64,000 bases of DNA, taken from the NCBI GenBank assembly GCA_949358305.1, contig OX442321.1, forward strand, positions 5,791,605-5,855,604, given 5' to 3'. Below the pieces are notes generated by a model, which had not been told where the DNA came from, searched no databases, and saw nothing but the letters and a program-made list of their open reading frames with translations. Source of the DNA: Strigamia acuminata (taxonomy: Eukaryota; Arthropoda; Chilopoda; Geophilomorpha; Linotaeniidae). This document shows positions 1 to 12,480 of the stretch, piece after piece; within the stretch, counting starts at the first letter, position 1; each line of letters opens with the position of its first letter. The position numbers and the translations under genes are program-made.

Positions 1-970
1 CGTATTTACATTTTTCTCTTTTCTTTCGCTGCGAAATTTGCCGTTTTTTCCTTCGTTTTCCCTCCCCGAAGAAAAAAGAAAATGCGCCTTCGTGTTACCT
101 GTTGGCTGCGTGAGTTGCGCGTCTTTCTTTCTCTTTGCCGGCGCGCTACGGGTCTGCCGCCCTCACCCCTGGGGGCAGAATGAGCGTTCGGGCCTCTTGT
201 TATCAGCTGTGCCGCCACCATGATAAATGACAGCCGCGTCTCCCTCCCCGTCCCCCGGGGGAACCAAGAGGGATTCCTAATCCTCCCCTTTTCCTCCACC
301 CTCCTCACACACACTGCGGGCGCCTCTTTGCGACGCTCCCACCGCGCGTTTGACGAACAATTTCGAAGCAACGAACGCCCCCGCTACAACGAAACTGGGC
401 ACGCAGCCAAACACCGCGGCAGGCGGCATTCTTCTCTTTCTCGTCTCGTCTTTTCGAACCGACGTCATTTGCGTGCCATTTTTTTTTATTATTCTTTCTC
501 GCTTTTTTTTTACACTTTTTTTTCCGAATCGCGAGCGCGGACCGAAACTTGTCGGACGCGACGCCCGTACAATGAACGCGAGCCTCTTTTTGGGGGTTTT
601 ATTTTTTTTGGGGGGGGTTTTGGTTTTGGTTTTGGGGAGATTTTGGGTTTTTTTTGTTGTGTTTTTGAGATTCGTTGTAGCGGGGGTGTGGCGGCGGCCC
701 CCTGGTCGGTGGTCGGTGCCTTTGTTCGGTTTAATCGCGAGCCTAGAGTCCCGCACGCCCTCCCGGTCACGGTCGCCGCCCGCTTCAGCCCCCCGTAACA
801 AAGGAACGCTGAAGCGATGCACGAACGCCACCTTGCGGCTAATGACTTCCCGCTCGACGACGCCACCAACTCCCCCCCTCGGGAGATGTTGATTAGACAA
901 AACGGATGCACTGACTCGCCCGATAAAACGTGGGTTCAGTTCACAATTCCAGAAAAGTTTGGCCAATTTT
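1..970. other. CpG-rich block 1
   Basis: CG dinucleotides are frequent in both halves. A G/T-only run interrupts it at 586-660. Overlapping frames on both strands are arginine-rich and have no family resemblance, so no gene is called. Bases 971-1265 after it are A/C-rich and empty. Confidence 0.5.
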
Positions 971-1265
971 CAAACTTTGCATTTTCCAAAATCCGAAAGA
1001 AAATTGAAAAATGGAAAAAAAACATAAAAATAAAAAAATATATTTCCAAATTTTTACCATAAAACTCAAATTTCCTAATTTTTCCAGTCGCTGCGTTCGA
1101 AAACTAAAATATTTTGCGTTTTACTTCAATTTCAAACCAAAAATGACATCATTTCCTGCTTAAACCACCCACGTTAAAACTTAAAACACACTCAAACTAA
1201 AATTGTTTAAAAGCCGCTAGTTAAAATTTCAAACTTTTAAAACAAATTTCCCCTCGACGACGTCA

Positions 1266-2550
1266 ACTTGGGCTCAATCTGCGCCGAAACTAAAACCCGA
1301 AACCGTACACTTTCCAGCGCTCGGAAACCGGCTGGAAAGAAGCGCCCGCGTTTAGAAAAAGAGCGAAAGAAAAAATGGAATAAATGCACGAAACGAGTTT
1401 GTTCTCCGCACTTTGCCCGACCGGTGTCTCGAGTGGCGTCTACTTGGACCAAACCCAACACCCAATTTCTCCCATCCCCCGAGAAAAAAGGAAAAGAAAA
1501 ACCCGAAAGAAAAGCACGCATAAGCGGACGCGAAATTGTCTTACCGTCGACTGGTCACTCGTATCATGACACGAAAACGCTCGGAGAAGAGAGAGCCTGT
1601 CTGTCGTAATCCCGTGAACAGCGAAATGCAGACCGTGAGATTCGCGCGTCTGCTCCCTTCAGCCTGGCGGCCTCGACTGATGTGTCGCGCGTGCGCTCGC
1701 TCACGTGATCAGCGCCCCGCGTAAGCTGCCGCTTCCGTCTGCCACTCAAGCGGCGCGTGAGTAATAGGCGCTGCCTCCCTCCCCCTGCTGCCCGCCCCTC
1801 CCTTCCCCTCATTTACGACGGAGACGCCAGCGCTACGCCCGACAACAAAAGCCACCAACGCCACGGACGCCCACACCAACGCCGACGGCAACGATCGTCT
1901 AACCCTTTGGACGCCCACGGACCCCAGCGCTCCCGACGCGAGTACGTACAAATGCCGCACTCGGAACGAGCAGGGGTCGCGAGCGAGCGAACGAACGAAC
2001 GCGCGAGGGGAGGAAAGGAAAGAAACTTAAAGCGGGAGACGCGGGGCGGCGGTCGGATCGTTTGGGTTCCCCGCGCGCCACCTCTGGCGGAGGACTCGAT
2101 CGATTTCGATGCTGATGACAAGCGACGCCGGGGAGGGGGAAAGGGAGACGCGCTTCCGGCGACGGGTGCCGGGAGACGCAGATGGTCAATCGGACGCCTC
2201 GGCCTTCTTACGCGGCGAGCGCCCACGCGAACAAACGCAACGAGGGGAACGGGACGGGAAAGGCAACGGGAGGGGTCGCGTCACGTCGTGCCCCCCTCCC
2301 GAGCACCTTGGGGCACCGCGAGCACACCCGCACCCCCGCCCTTCCTTAGCAACAAGGTCGACAACGCGTTCGACAATGGCTCGCACGATCGATCCGGCGT
2401 TTGCTGCTCGTGTCACGTGACTTCGAACGAAAGACCTCGTTTCCCACCCTGGTTTCTCCGGCGTTCGGGCGGCGTTTTTTTCATTTTTTTCGTTTTTTTT
2501 CTTTCTTTCTTTTTTTTTTCGCGTTTCCTGTGTAGAGCAGATTAGAACGA
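1266..2550. other. CpG-rich block 2
   Basis: The block is dense in CG, with GAACGAACGAACG at 1988-2000 and a perfect E-box GTCACGTGAC at 2413-2422. The 262-codon arginine-rich frame across it is not protein-like. Confidence 0.5.
2413..2422. promoter_or_regulatory. Palindromic E-box GTCACGTGAC
   Basis: It matches the USF/MITF-TFE (CLEAR-type) site exactly. CACGTGAC recurs at 6248, 8297, 8375 and 23798, each inside a CpG-rich block. Confidence 0.4.
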
Positions 2551-2904
2551 GCGAGGAGCGTCGAGTCGTTGTGGCGAGGTTCGGCGTGCGTTATAGGCGG
2601 GTTTGGCGTGCACCAGCGGCGCCTTTTGTTCGAGGCCGCAGGCACCACCACCACCACCCGTGGTCCGTGCGATTGGTGAGGGGGGTGGCAGTATCGAGTG
2701 GCTTCGGTTCGCTGGCCGTGGCGTTTTTTGGGGGGCCCGCGGCGTCTCACGTTTGCTGAGAATGAGGGGTGAGGACGAGGGGAGGAGGAACGCAAGTGGG
2801 GAACAGAAGAGGAGGAAGGATGGGGAGAAGGGGGACGAGTTTTCTTCGTCTTTGGTGGCGTCTGATTTTGGCAAGCGACGCCAGACGCGAGTAAGCGACT
2901 ATCG

Positions 2905-3040
2905 GCTCCGTTTTGGGTTTTTCGGGGCGGGGATTTGGGGTTTTTTTTTTTAGGGTTTTTTTTGGGGGTTTTTTGGTTTTTTTGGGTTTTTTTGGGGTTT
3001 TTTGGGAGTTTTTTTGGTTTTTTGGGAGGAATTTTCAAAC
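2905..3040 (+). other. G/T-only tract
   Basis: Bases 2941-3030 hold 28 G, 58 T, 4 A and no C. Several GGG runs are separated by T tracts, so the strand could form G-quadruplexes or stable R-loops if transcribed rightwards. Confidence 0.8.
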
Positions 3041-3339
3041 CTGTTGCCGTCGTCCCTATTTTTTGCCGGTTTTCGAGCACTGGACGCGTCCATTTCAATG
3101 ACGTGTTGCACCACGTGATCAGTTTCCTGTTTAACACCTCGCAATTTGATTCGGGTGGAATTTGCTCATTGCGTTCGTGTCTTTTTTTTTTTTTTTTAAA
3201 TAAAAATAAAAAATTTAAAATTTATTTCTAAAAAAAAATAAAAAAAAATTAGAAATATAAATAAAGAATTTTGTTGGTAATTTAATAAAAAGATTTGTTT
3301 ATATTTCTAAATAATTCTTATTTTTTTTTATTTTGATTT

Positions 3340-4390
3340 TTGCGTTCTTTTCTTTTCGGCGTTCGTCGGGCGGCGCGTTTTAATTTTTCAGCGTTTTTCC
3401 AGCGTAGATTTTTTTTTCTTTTCGCTTTCCGTCGGGAATGAGCAACGTTTTGAATGCCCAGGGCTAGGTCCGTAGTCGGAACGCAAGCGTTTTTAAAGTT
3501 GAAGTGCCGATGGGTTCGTGGTAACGAGGTCGTGCGCGTTGCGGGGTGTCGATTGGGAAATATTTCGAGTTCTCCCCCGTGGATGTCCCTCACTTTGAAT
3601 CGATGGTGCCCGGATCGATCCTCGAGAACAATTACGAACGCGTCTCCCTTGAGGCGTTCCCTCTTACACCTTCCACGATTCGCCAGCCATACGACAAACT
3701 CGAGCAGAAACGCGCTCCACAAACCGAAATATTTTTCCACTATTAAACGCTGTCCATTTAAAACTCTAAAAAAAAACTTTTCTCGCACATGCGTTCGTGC
3801 TATGTGCGACATTTCGTGTCGATATCATCGACCAAAGGGCGTCGCTCAACAAACTCGGTTTAACTCGTGCGTTTTTCCTTCAGTTTCAACTATTTCTATT
3901 TTTTTATTTTTTTTTTAATCCAAAAAAAAAATTATTTATTTTTTATATTTATTTTTTATATTTATTTTTGACGGCGTCCATTTTTTCAACCGAAAAGTCC
4001 GTGTAATTTCCAATGTTATTTTTCCCCATCAAAAAAGAATTTTCTGACAATTTTTTTTATTTTTTATTTTGTCGATGAATTTTGTCTAAAATACAAAAAA
4101 TATATATTTTTTTTATATATATAATATATAAAAATATAGAATTTTTTTTATTTTTTAAATTATTGGTATTAGCGAAAAATTGATGAATTTTGTCTAAAAT
4201 CCAAAAAAAAATAATTTATATATATATATTTGTTGTTGTTTAATTCTCATTTTCCTTGTTATTTCTCTGATTTCTGTTATATTTCCTATGTTCTACTATT
4301 CCCATATATATATATATAAAAATATCGAAATTTTTTTTTTTTATATATTTTCGGTATTAGCGAAAACTTGATTATTCTTTCTGTTTTTCC
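3340..4390. other. CpG-containing block 3 and A/T-rich tail
   Basis: Bases 3340-3880 are moderately CpG-rich. From 3890 the sequence is A/T-rich with TATATA runs, and a decayed two-copy repeat carries GAATTTTGTCTAAAAT (4077 and 4181) and GGTATTAGCGAAAA (4167, 4352). No gene is seen. Confidence 0.45.
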
Positions 4391-5250
4391 ATCTTCCATT
4401 TTCTAATCGCCCAAAACACTTCTCCGACTGTTTATTTGTCGAAACCAATTCCCCTCAACCTCCAAACAATTTTAATTTCCAAAATTATTTATTCCCAACC
4501 CCTTATTATTTATTCTAAAAACTCTCGCTTCCCCGCACCACCGAAACCAGTTAGCTTGATTGATTAAACAAAAATCTACCTTTGCTCCTTCAAACTAAAC
4601 CCCAATCTGACAAACCCCGCAAAAAAATCATTCCCAACGCAAAACTGCGCATTTAAAACCTCGCACCACCCAATCATCACTCAAACCTAACCCTTTGCTT
4701 CCAACCCATCAGCCCAAACAACAACAACAAGCAAAAACCACCCAAAAAACCCCCTATCGGGTCTTCGCGGGCCCATCCCGGCCCATCCTCATCCAAATCC
4801 ATTGTTTCAGTGACCATAGGAACCCCGCAGCTGTGTCTCTTCCCATCATCCCCTTCACAGCTGAAGGCAGGCTTGCAGAGGGCAGATGCCACGTGATCTT
4901 TTGGGGTCACGTGCGAGCTGCCCCCTGCCTGCGTTACCCTCCTTCTCACACTCGCGTCACCCCTTTGCGCCCCCGCCCTCTTCGCTGCACGTCTCTCTCT
5001 CGTTCGTTCGTTCGTTCGTTCGTTCTCGCTCGTTCTCTCTGCGTTCTCGCGCGTGAGGATGAGGAAGTGCGATCAATATGGCGCGCCAGAACGCGTTCGC
5101 CCGACTGATGGAGGGGAAGGGCAACTGCAACGCAGGGGCGTCATCCCTTTTCCCTTTCTCCATGTCGTCATCTCGATATGAATCGCGGCTCCCTTCAACT
5201 TTGTACACGTCATTTCCTCACTTTGCACCTTTTGCCTTAACCCTTTAATC
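4390..5250. other. C/A-rich flank and CpG-rich block 4
   Basis: Bases 4390-4740 are C/A-rich with little G. The block from 4741 holds paired E-boxes (CCACGTGATC and GTCACGTGC near 4889-4912) and a (CGTT)n microsatellite at about 5001-5025. Confidence 0.45.
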
Positions 5251-5286
5251 CCGCTACATTTCCGAGGAATTTTGATTTTTTTTTTT

Positions 5287-5323
5287 GGGGGGGATTTTTT
5301 TTTGGGGGGGGTTGGGGGTGTGG
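5287..5323 (+). other. G-quadruplex-capable run
   Basis: Runs of seven, eight and five G are followed by further GG within 37 bases, at the start of a G/T-rich stretch that extends to about 5400. Confidence 0.6.
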
Positions 5324-5719
5324 TTTGGAACGCGGTTTTGGGTGGTCGTGGAAGTGCGGGACGGCGAGGAAGACGCATTTGTTTTGGCGAAATAAATGCG
5401 GTTTTGTTGCGATGAGGTTTTCGAGATATTTTTTGAAGAGTTTTCAAATTGCGCAATTTTATCGCGTGTTAATCTACGGGAATTAGGCTTAAAACGGCAA
5501 ATCGAAGTTTCAACTGTTGAAATTCGGACCGACCGGCGAGCAGTTTGACCTCGGCGACACATTTCACACACTCAGACGCTCCAACTCGAGAAATATTTTT
5601 CTTCCAAAAAAAAAATTTTTTCTACAAAAAAAAAAAAAAAAAAAAAAAATGGTGGCAACTCCAATTTCCAAAAGAAAAATCAAAACTTGTATTTTTCACG
5701 CGCTTAATTCATGGCGTGG

Positions 5720-6300
5720 AGCAAAATCCAAAAGGGATTAGTTGGAGTTTGTCATTTTCGCGCCCTCCACACCCCATCCCCATCCGACTGCCCCCGCCCC
5801 CCCGCCCCCCCTTCCCACTCAAGTTGCGTTGACAGCACAAGGCGCCATGTTGTGGTGTATGCGCGCGCAGCCAGGTCGATTTCACTCATTAGTGCAGTGC
5901 GTGGAAGGCGAATTCGGAAGGAAGAGAAAGAGGTAGGGGGAGGTGGGAGGGGGCCTGGAGAAGGCAAGGGGGGGCTGTAGTGATGCGTCACGAACGCCAG
6001 GCACGCGAGCGCGCTTCTTGACGCGACTGTTGAATCTCCCCGGCTGAACGACCCCCGCTACAGCGAACCGTTCGCGTTTCTGCTCTTTTTTGCTCCTCTT
6101 TTTTCCCTCGCGAGAAGTTTGTGCGAATTTTTTGTTTATTTTTTTGCGCGTTTCGGCGTTTTTCGGAGGAATTTGAATGCGGAGTTTTTGATTATGGAAT
6201 TTTGTTTGGATTTAATAATTCGGGCGGAGCGAGAGAGAGTTTGAAATCACGTGACTTAACGGGGTCCGTCAAAGCAAATGAGGGGTAAAGTAAGTGGGCT
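5720..6300. other. CpG-rich block 5
   Basis: A C-rich left edge (5755-5820) turns into a G-rich middle (5930-5980), with CTGGCGTT-type octamers and an E-box at 6246-6255. The stretch before it, 5401-5719, is A/T-rich with a poly(A) run at 5626-5649. Confidence 0.45.
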
Positions 6301-6347
6301 TCTACAACAGCACGCAGGGAAGCCCCATCGATCTTGCGTTTTGGAGC

Positions 6348-6361
6348 GTTTCCATGGCAAC
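6348..6361. promoter_or_regulatory. X-box-like site GTTTCCATGGCAAC
   Basis: The palindrome matches the RFX consensus GTTNCCATGGNAAC at every fixed position. Confidence 0.45.
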
Positions 6362-7317
6362 TGACGAACCTTTCCAGCCGAATACTGCGCTATAACTGGT
6401 GCTAGAAAAATAGGGAATTTTCAACGTGAAGAATTTCCAGGCTTGGGAAGTCGCGAGCATAAATTTAACATTTTCAATATAAAGATTGGATGTTTGCTTT
6501 CGCTGTCTCAAAGTTTGAAAAATTTTTTTTTTTTATTTTTATTTTTTTTTTTTAAATTTTGTAAAGTTTTCTAAAGATGGTTAAATATTCATTGTGTGTG
6601 GAGAGAAATTAAAATGTAATTGTTTTTACGTGGAAATTTGGTTTTTTGTGTGGATTTGTTAAGAGATATTTTTTCTCCATAGGAATAACATGGGGAAGCA
6701 CTTTGTGGGGGGTTGAATTTTTTTGGGGGTGGTGGGGTGGAGGATGCGTCTGTTTGATTGTTTAAATAAACATGTGGGCCCCTTGAAGTACTCAGGGGGG
6801 CCCCAAATTTATAAAATTGGTTTTGTTCGAAGGGGAATGGTGAAATGAGTGAAAAGTGTTCGATTTTTTGGATTATTTTGGTTGGAAATGTCGAAATAAT
6901 GGGAAATGAATTTTTTTTTTTTTGGTTTTATTTGGGTAAATTGTGTTAATTTGTTGGGGAAAATTGATTTGGAATCGGAGGGAAATTGTTTGGAAATTGG
7001 CGTTTGATGTTATTTCAAATGAGAAAAATTGTGTTTGTTGGTGCAGCGCAGGAAAGCTTTAAGGGTCAAAAGATAAACAATCGTTGAATGATGTTTAAAA
7101 TGTCCAGATTTTTTGTCTTATGTACTACTCAGTTGAGTGGAAAGCGCAGAAAAAACAAATAGAGATTCCACAATCAAATACTAGTATGAAATTCCGAGAA
7201 GCGAAATTTAATATTTCGGTTGCACAAAAATGTAAAATTTCGAACAAAATGTCGGATATTGATAAAAAAAATTGCACTTTTACGAAATGGCGGGTTTTTT
7301 GTGCAATTTTTTTTTAA

Positions 7318-7925
7318 AATTTTCTAACAAAATGTCGAGTTTTGAGCAAAATATTTTAATTTTCTAACAAAATGTCGAGTTTTGAGCAAAATATTTTAAT
7401 TTTATAACAAAATGTCGAGTTTTGAGCAAAATATTTTAATTTTCTAACAAAATGTCGAATTTTGAGCAATTTTGAGTAATTTTCTAACAAAATTTCGAGT
7501 TATGAGCAAATTTTTTTAATTTTCTAATAAAATGTCGAATTTTAAGCACAAAAATAAAATTTTCGCATAAAATGTCGAATTTTGTGCACAAAAATTTAAT
7601 TCTCTTCCAAAATGTCGAATTTTATGCACAAAAATAAAATTTTCGCCCAAAATGTCGAATTTTATGCACAAAAATAAACTTTTCGCCCAAAATGTCGAAT
7701 TTTCTGCACAAAAATTTAATTCGCTTTCAAAATGTCGAATTTTCTGCACAAAAATAAAATTTTCGCCCAAAATGCCGAATTTTGTAAACAAAATTCTCTT
7801 TCAAAATGTCGAATTTTCTGCACAAAAATAAAAGTTTCGCCTAAAATGCCGAATTTTGTGCACAAAAATTTAATTCTCTTCCAAAATGTCGAATTTTGCA
7901 CAAAAATTTACGACCTTTTCTAAAA
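7318..7925. repeat. 40-bp array
   Basis: About fifteen units of exactly 40 bp run here. The left part carries AAAATGTCGAGTTTTGAGC and the right part AAAATGTCGAATTTTGTGCA with CAAAAATAAAATTTTCGCC, so four A/T tracts fall at roughly 10-bp steps. The left flank 6520-7060 is G/T-rich and the right flank 7926-8090 is C/A-rich. Confidence 0.96.
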
Positions 7926-8099
7926 CATCGAATTTATCGTTAAAAAAAATAATTTTTCAACAAAATTTCGCCTCCCGAGCCAAAAATCAACGTTTCATTC
8001 CCCCAAAACCCAAAAAAACCACTCCACATCCTCCCAAAACATGTCTTTAACGATAGGTTTTAAAGTGAGCTCTCTCCGCAGTTCCCAACGCAGGAAATA

Positions 8100-8560
8100 A
8101 AAATTCCTCTTTTAATCCTTTGAGCTCTGGCGGATGATTTTTCAACCTTGGCTCGTCAACCTGACCTCTTCCGTGCGCCGCAAGAAGAGTAAAAGCCGGG
8201 GAAGGGAAGGGAAGGGAAGGGAAGGGGCAGGGAGGGAGGTCGATGGAGGGAGCGAGGTGGAACGAGCGGGAAGGGGGACGCGTGCATCTAATCTGCCACG
8301 TGACCCTGTGCGCGGGAGAGAGCGCACGCGGTCACGCTCGTTGCTCCGCGGGCGCTGCTGCCTCTCATCGATCTCACGTGACACCCGCCGCCAGGCAACC
8401 GCCACGACGACCGGCAGGAGGCATCCGTCCGTCCATTGCCAAAACGCACACTTGGCCCTAAATGCTAAATGCGATGCCCTTTTGACTTCGACCGCACTTT
8501 TCTCCTACTTCTTTGCACAATTTCTGCGCTTTTTGCACCACATTTCGCTGCGACGTGTTG
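8100..8560. other. CpG-rich block 6
   Basis: It includes a (GGGAA)n run at 8200-8227 and two CACGTGAC E-boxes at 8297 and 8375. The frames present are shadows of arginine-rich CpG sequence. Confidence 0.45.
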
Positions 8561-8829
8561 GAATAAATTTATTAATTAAAGCGACGAGAAAACGAGAAAT
8601 AGGAGGATTTCTGTAACGTTTCCTCTGGTTTTTGTGTGCGGTGTATACGAGCTGGTCGTTTTTAGGGCAGGGGGATAAAGTTTCGTTGGTTTGGAACTGA
8701 AATTTCATCCTTTGCGTTCGGGTTTTGTGTTGTTCGTGGAAAACGCTATTAAATGGATGGCTAGGAAGGAAATAGTTGTGATTTCAGTTGGAAGTTGAAT
8801 TTGATTGTTTTTTTTTGGGGGGGGGGGGG

Positions 8830-9115
8830 AATTTGATGCGATATTGTGATTTTTTTGGGGTTTTTTTTTGTGGAATTTGATGGTGAAATGTTGGTTTTTT
8901 GGTTTTTTTCGTTATATTTTGGGCTGAAATTGTGGATTTTTGATTTTTTTCGTGTAATTTGGTGAGGAAATTGTCAATTTTTGATTTTGTCGTGAAATTT
9001 GACGAGAAAATCGTGGATTTATCGGTATTTTTTAAGCGACAATTGTGGATTTTTATCTTTTTCGTGAAATTTGATGCAAAAATTGTGAATTTTTTTTTAA
9101 ATTTTTTGCGTTTAA
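8830..9115. repeat. Decayed relative of the 41-bp array
   Basis: Copies of GTGAAATTTGATGCGAAAATTGTGGATTT-like sequence share the GAAATTTGATGCGAAAATTG core with the array at 10751. A G/T-rich run with twelve consecutive G at 8818-8829 precedes it. Confidence 0.7.
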
Positions 9116-9275
9116 TAGACGAAAACACAATTTTTCGAGTTATTTATTTGCGAAAAACGATTAAAATTTATTTCCGTTTTCAAGATTTACTTGCATGGCA
9201 CGTTTGAGAGATAAAAATTAAAATCCTCAAATTCAAACTATTCCCAACAAACTCAAACGAAACCACTTGAATATT

Positions 9276-9277
9276 CC

Positions 9278-9330
<53 letters not shown>
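9276..9330 (+). repeat. Poly(dC)23 joined to poly(dA)32
   Basis: Twenty-three C followed directly by thirty-two A sit in a C/A-rich stretch (9200-9770) that also has A runs at 9386-9412 and 9646-9662. Confidence 0.9.
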
Positions 9331-9332
<2 letters not shown>

Positions 9333-9382
9333 ACATTTCCACTTTCCACGAACCCCAAAATTCCACAAAACGTCAACAAAAC

Positions 9383-9415
<33 letters not shown>

Positions 9416-9770
9416 CGAAATTATTTCCCACAAAATCCCACACATCCACCAACACAGATTCTCTCAATACATTTATCTCACTTTCCGATTCATTCACCCG
9501 CAATAACTCGCATTTCAACTACCCAAAACCAACAAAAACAATTGCGAAACACAACAAAAAACTCCAAACACCAGCAAAACAACACAAACGCCAACACAAC
9601 GTTTATCGCACCAGTTTACTTTCTTAACTTTCAATTTTTCACACCAAAAAAAAAAAAAAAAAATTAAAAAAAAATCAAAAAAAAATTTTTCTCGGAGCTT
9701 CGAGTGTAAAATGGCCTTCCCCCCTCGCCCCCCCTCCCTAATGTACAATCAGACGCACTTTTCATTTCTC

Positions 9771-10610
9771 AGGTGAAATGGGACGCGCTCGACGGAAGAA
9801 AGAGACTAATACCAAAGCGGTTCGTTCCGTGTCGACCAAAACACTGCACACGGAACGAAACTTCCGCCCTTTCGTTTGACTGTAACGGAGGGCATCGTTC
9901 GCCTTAACGAGGTCGCTCTCGTTCGTCTGCGGCAGCGTTCGTTCGCCCGCTGGCGTTCCTCCTGATTAGTGAGCGGCGCGTGATCAATGGAACACGTGCG
10001 CTAGATTAGGCGAGTCCAACGACGCTGCCCCCTCGACTCGTACGAGGTTGGGCGCTAGAAAAACAGACGCCGCAGATAAACCGAGAAAAAATGCGAAAAA
10101 AAAAATTTCTTTTTTTCGATATAAAAAAGGATTTAATGACGACATTGGTGAAGTGACGTCATTCGGGCGGCAGAAAAAGTGGTCGCGAGGGGGTTTTAGG
10201 CGAGCAGGAGGCGGGGGTGTGACACGCGCCAGCTGGGCTCTCGTCTGCGTCCCTTATCCAGCCGAGCTTATCGCCAGGTTCGGTTGCCTAGCAACCAGAG
10301 AGTTGGATTCCGCTCGCTGAGGCATGGCAGCGAGGGGCAGGGGCGGTGGAGGGAGAAACGTTGAACGTAGTTCGCATCTCGCCACTTGTGTGCACCCCAC
10401 CTCCACCGGACTGGCCACTGTGATCGCAGGTGAGGGGCCTTCGGCGTTCGATCCTCCTCCTGCGAGCCACATGCCCTTGGGAAGGAAATTGCGTCTTGTG
10501 ATTGAAATGCCGACTAGAACCCGGACGCTAATTTGCTTCCCACTGCAAGGAGGGAAAAAAAGAGAAAAGAAGAAGAAGAAGAGAAAGGAAAGGAAAGGAA
10601 AGGGGAATAA
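9771..10610. other. CpG-rich block 7
   Basis: It contains CTGGCGTT at 9950-9957, a CRE (TGACGTCA) at 10154-10161, the X-box at 10283 and a GA-rich end (10550-10600). No coding sequence is recognised. Confidence 0.45.
10283..10295. promoter_or_regulatory. X-box-like site GTTGCCTAGCAAC
   Basis: It lies inside the longer perfect palindrome GGTTGCCTAGCAACC at 10282-10296. Confidence 0.45.
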
Positions 10611-10750
10611 ATGAATGGATTTTTGGGAGAATTTTTGCAGGGAAAGAGTGGAATTTAACGTGGATTTTGGAGGTTTTGTTTTCTTTTTTTTGGGGTTAAA
10701 TGTGGCGGTATATTTGACTCTAATTCGGAGTAATAATTTGTTTTTTTTTA

Positions 10751-11235
10751 GTGAGATTTGATGTGAATATTGTAAATTTTTGATGTTTTTGGTGAAATTT
10801 GATGCGACAATTTCGATTTTTTGATGTTTTTCCTTAAATTTGATGCGAAAATTAAGATTTTTTGATGTTTTTGGTGAAACTTGATGTGAAAATTGAGATT
10901 TTTTTGATGTTTTTCTTTAAATTTGATGCGAAAATTAAGATTTTTTTATGTTTTTGATGAAACTTGATGTGAAAATTGAGATTTTTTTGATGTTTTTCTT
11001 AAAATTTGATTTGAAAATTGAGATTTTTTGAGGTTTTTGGTGAAATTTGATGCAAAAATTGAGATTTTTTGATGTTTTTGGTGAAACTTGATGTGAAAAT
11101 TGCGATTTTTTTGCTGTTTTTCGTAAAATTTGATGTGAAAATTACCATTTTTTGATGTTTTACTTAAAATTTGATGTAAAAATTGCGATTTTTTAGACAT
11201 TTTCCGTAAAATCAAATGCGCAAATTGACAATTTT
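10751..11235. repeat. 41-bp array
   Basis: About twelve units of 41 bp contain GATGTTTTTGGTGAAA, TTGATGTGAAAATTGAGA and TTTTTT. GATGTTTT starts at 10782, 10823 and 10864. G/T-rich sequence precedes it (10611-10750) and C/A-rich sequence follows (11236-11640). Confidence 0.95.
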
Positions 11236-11640
11236 TATATTTCACCCATCAAACCCAATACGCAAAACTTCCAATTTTACCATTTCTCGACATCCAACCA
11301 CAAATGACGTCACACAATACCAAACCGAAAAATCGAAACCGATATTAAAAATGACGTCACCAAAAATTACACCATTCACTTCCAAACCAACAAATTAAAA
11401 AAACAAAAAAAACCATGACATCACGACCTAAAACTCAAACCCTGACGCAATTCCAAACAAACCCAACAGAAAACAACATCACCAAACCCCAAAAACCCCC
11501 CCAACCACCCAACACCCCACCTCGCCCCACACCCCCACCCAACCCCACCCAACCAACTGATTGACAACCACCCGATCAGCAAGAACCCTCAAAACGTCTC
11601 CCAAAAACCCAAACACTCGCTGCACCGTCTTTAAAATTCC
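11236..11640 (+). other. C/A-rich tract with almost no G
   Basis: Bases 11461-11580 hold 64 C, 44 A, 6 T and 6 G. Two exact CREs (TGACGTCA) lie at 11305 and 11352, with a TGACATCA variant near 11415. Confidence 0.8.
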
Positions 11641-12480
11641 TTGATGTGTTGAGTTCGATCCCCCTCTCTCCGTTGCCAAGCAACGCGCACTTACCCTCGC
11701 AACAACAACCTTAAAAACGTCATATAATTTTTATGGTCGAGAGGGAGGTGAGCATTATTAATCCCCAATCCACCGATGAGGGAAGAACACACGAGAGAAC
11801 GCACCGACTGTACGCGAAACGGTATTGGCAAGACGCGGAGGCGGAGGGGAGCGTCATTAACGAACAAATCGACGCCACCGACCGATCCCCGCCCCCCCTG
11901 CCCCTCCGACCCAACATCCGTCTCGCTCTCGGGCCCAACCCCCCCAAATATCGTCGCGCCACGCAAATCCCGCGTCCAAGAATCGCGTTCCGCACGCAAA
12001 ACACCCGTCGGCGATTAATTGCACGCGTCCACGACCTCCATCGCTAATTGAAAATGGAACCCCCCTAGAATGAAACGAGATATTCAAACGCCAAATGTAT
12101 AGGGGGGTACTGTACGGGGGTACGTGGAGTTGTGCAACCGGATACGAGGCTGGGGGTCGTGAAAGAAGAGAAGATTTGAGTCGTTGGGGGTGGTTGGGGG
12201 TGGGGGTTTTGATCGATCCGGCAGCGTCTGTGCGGAGAGGAGATTTCTAAGTGGCCCCCGGTATAAGGGCGGCGCGTTGGAGGTCGCGTTGGCACGTTTC
12301 GTTGTATCCGTGAACGCCAGGGGCTTGAACGACGTGGTGGCTACTGCGATAGGGCAGCTGCAAAATTAATGGCTCTGTGACGTCATGTTTAATTCAGCGC
12401 CGACTGGCGGCTCTGATGAATAATGAATGACACTAAGCGAAGCGTCGTCTCTTGTGCCAGAGCACAAACCGCTTGTTAGG
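11641..12480. other. CpG-rich block 8
   Basis: It holds the X-box at 11672, AACGCCAG at 12313 and a CRE at 12378. Strand composition turns from C-rich (11885-11950) to G-rich (12100-12330) across the block. G-rich sequence continues to 12870. Confidence 0.45.
11672..11684. promoter_or_regulatory. X-box-like site GTTGCCAAGCAAC
   Basis: Both RFX half-sites, GTTGCC and GCAAC, are intact at the left edge of CpG-rich block 8. Confidence 0.45.

Noticed and set aside
1757-2545. 262-codon arginine/proline-rich frame
   Set aside because: CpG-rich DNA suppresses stop codons in several frames at once. The sequence is low-complexity, with equally long frames on the other strand.
4130-4390. TATA-rich block as a promoter or origin
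   Set aside because: TATATA runs here belong to a decayed two-copy A/T-rich repeat and have no downstream gene.
7318-7925. CRISPR-like array
   Set aside because: Units are contiguous 40-bp tandem repeats without unique spacers, in a eukaryotic genome.
11640-11680. tRNA B-box-like GAGTTCGATCCCC
   Set aside because: No A box, acceptor stem or cloverleaf can be drawn around it. No tRNA, rRNA or snRNA gene was recognised anywhere in the window.
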